From contig NZ_OCVX01000005.1 of assembly GCF_900232995.1 (NCBI RefSeq), forward strand, positions 409,978-473,977: a stretch of 64,000 nucleotides of DNA. The letters run 5' to 3'. Below, in pieces: positions 63,762-64,000 of the stretch. The first letter of the stretch is position 1, and every line of letters starts with the position of its first letter. The notes beneath the pieces were generated by a model. The model was not told the DNA's origin. It made no database searches and saw only the letters and a list, made by a program, of their open reading frames with translations. The DNA is from Mycobacterium simulans. GTDB lineage: Bacteria; Actinomycetota; Actinomycetes; Mycobacteriales; Mycobacteriaceae. The position numbers and the translations under genes were made by a program.

Positions 63762-64000
63762 ATGAACCCGCAGAACGGCAATGGCCGCCACTTCCCGTAC
63801 CGGTACGACCCTCGGCTGGCCCCGCTCTGGCTACCGTTTCGGTGGCCAGGCAGCCAAGGCGTGACACTGACCGACGACGGCCGTTTCGTCGCTCGCTACG
63901 GCCCCTTTCGCCTCGAAGCCCCGCTGTCTCAGGTACGCGATGCACACATCACCGGCCCATATCGATGGTGGACGGCGGTAGGCCCCCGATTGTCGTTCGT
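63762..64000 (+). CDS. Rv3032A-like small protein, cut by window end
   Basis: ATG at 63762 with GGAG about 10 nt upstream opens a frame continuing past the window (79 codons seen). It starts MNPQNGNGRHFPYRYDPRL and contains VTLTDDGRFVARYGPFRLEAPL. It follows the glucosyltransferase by 16 nt, in the place of Rv3032A, a conserved protein of unknown function. The strand pattern of short beta segments with Trp/Arg (GPYRWWTAVGPRLSF) recalls a small PH-like fold, but I would not assign a role. Confidence 0.75.
   Translation, partial: MNPQNGNGRHFPYRYDPRLAPLWLPFRWPGSQGVTLTDDGRFVARYGPFRLEAPLSQVRDAHITGPYRWWTAVGPRLSF

Noticed and set aside
1..64000. Assignment to M. canettii or the M. tuberculosis complex
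   Set aside because: Gene order fits, but core proteins such as IlvC and GltX differ from my memory of H37Rv at about one residue in ten, far too many for the complex. Accessory blocks and the missing esx/PPE insertion also argue against it.

Overview
The window is high-GC chromosomal DNA from a slow-growing Mycobacterium. Gene content and order follow the M. tuberculosis H37Rv stretch from gltX (Rv2992c) to Rv3032A: gltX, Rv2993c, Rv2994, leuB, serA1, Rv2997, ilvC-ilvN-ilvB1, cfp6, Rv3005c, lppZ, Rv3007c, gatB, pfkA, gatA-gatC, Rv3013, ligA, Rv3015c, lpqA, mnmA/trmU, iscS, Rv3026c, Rv3027c, etfA-etfB (fixBA), Rv3030-Rv3032A. As far as I can recall the H37Rv proteins, several core proteins here (IlvC, GltX, SerA) differ at roughly one residue in ten. 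I therefore place it near, but outside, the M. tuberculosis complex and do not name a species.

Layout. 1-700: 3' end of an IS481-type transposase, a 22-bp perfect hairpin, tRNA-Glu(CTC) and tRNA-Gln(CTG). 0.7-18 kb: conserved housekeeping block (tRNA charging, serine and branched-chain amino acid synthesis, lipoproteins, GatB). It contains an ilvB leader peptide with Ile-Val-Val-Leu codons plus terminator, and a 56-bp tandem repeat of about four copies. 18-24.7 kb: accessory block between gatB and pfkA, with two tandem EspI-like ParA/MinD ATPases divergent from a tetR-mmpS-mmpL exporter operon. 24.8-28.5 kb: pfkA, gatA, gatC, Rv3013. 28.5-33 kb: a second, oppositely oriented tetR-mmpS-mmpL set and a tautomerase. 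33-35.1 kb: ligA.

35.2-51.9 kb: a complete type I-E CRISPR-Cas locus inserted between ligA and Rv3015c. It comprises cas3-cse1-cse2-cas7-cas5-cas6e-cas1-cas2, a leader, and an array of 115 near-identical repeats followed by a degenerate tail. Everything reads leftward on the minus strand. The genes overlap by 4 nt or lie within 6 nt of each other, so the whole set looks like one transcription unit. The array records its own history: a PAM-derived G at the repeat edge, slipped acquisitions, two spacers that tile one protospacer and imply an AGG PAM, a triplicated two-spacer block, and a decayed trailer interrupted by an 87-bp IS21-like element.

52-64 kb: the conserved block resumes with a MetE-like protein, lpqA, mnmA, iscS, two acyltransferases, electron-transfer flavoprotein subunits, and the methylglucose lipopolysaccharide (MGLP) gene cluster. 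The esxQ/R/S-PE/PPE block that H37Rv carries between lpqA and trmU is absent.
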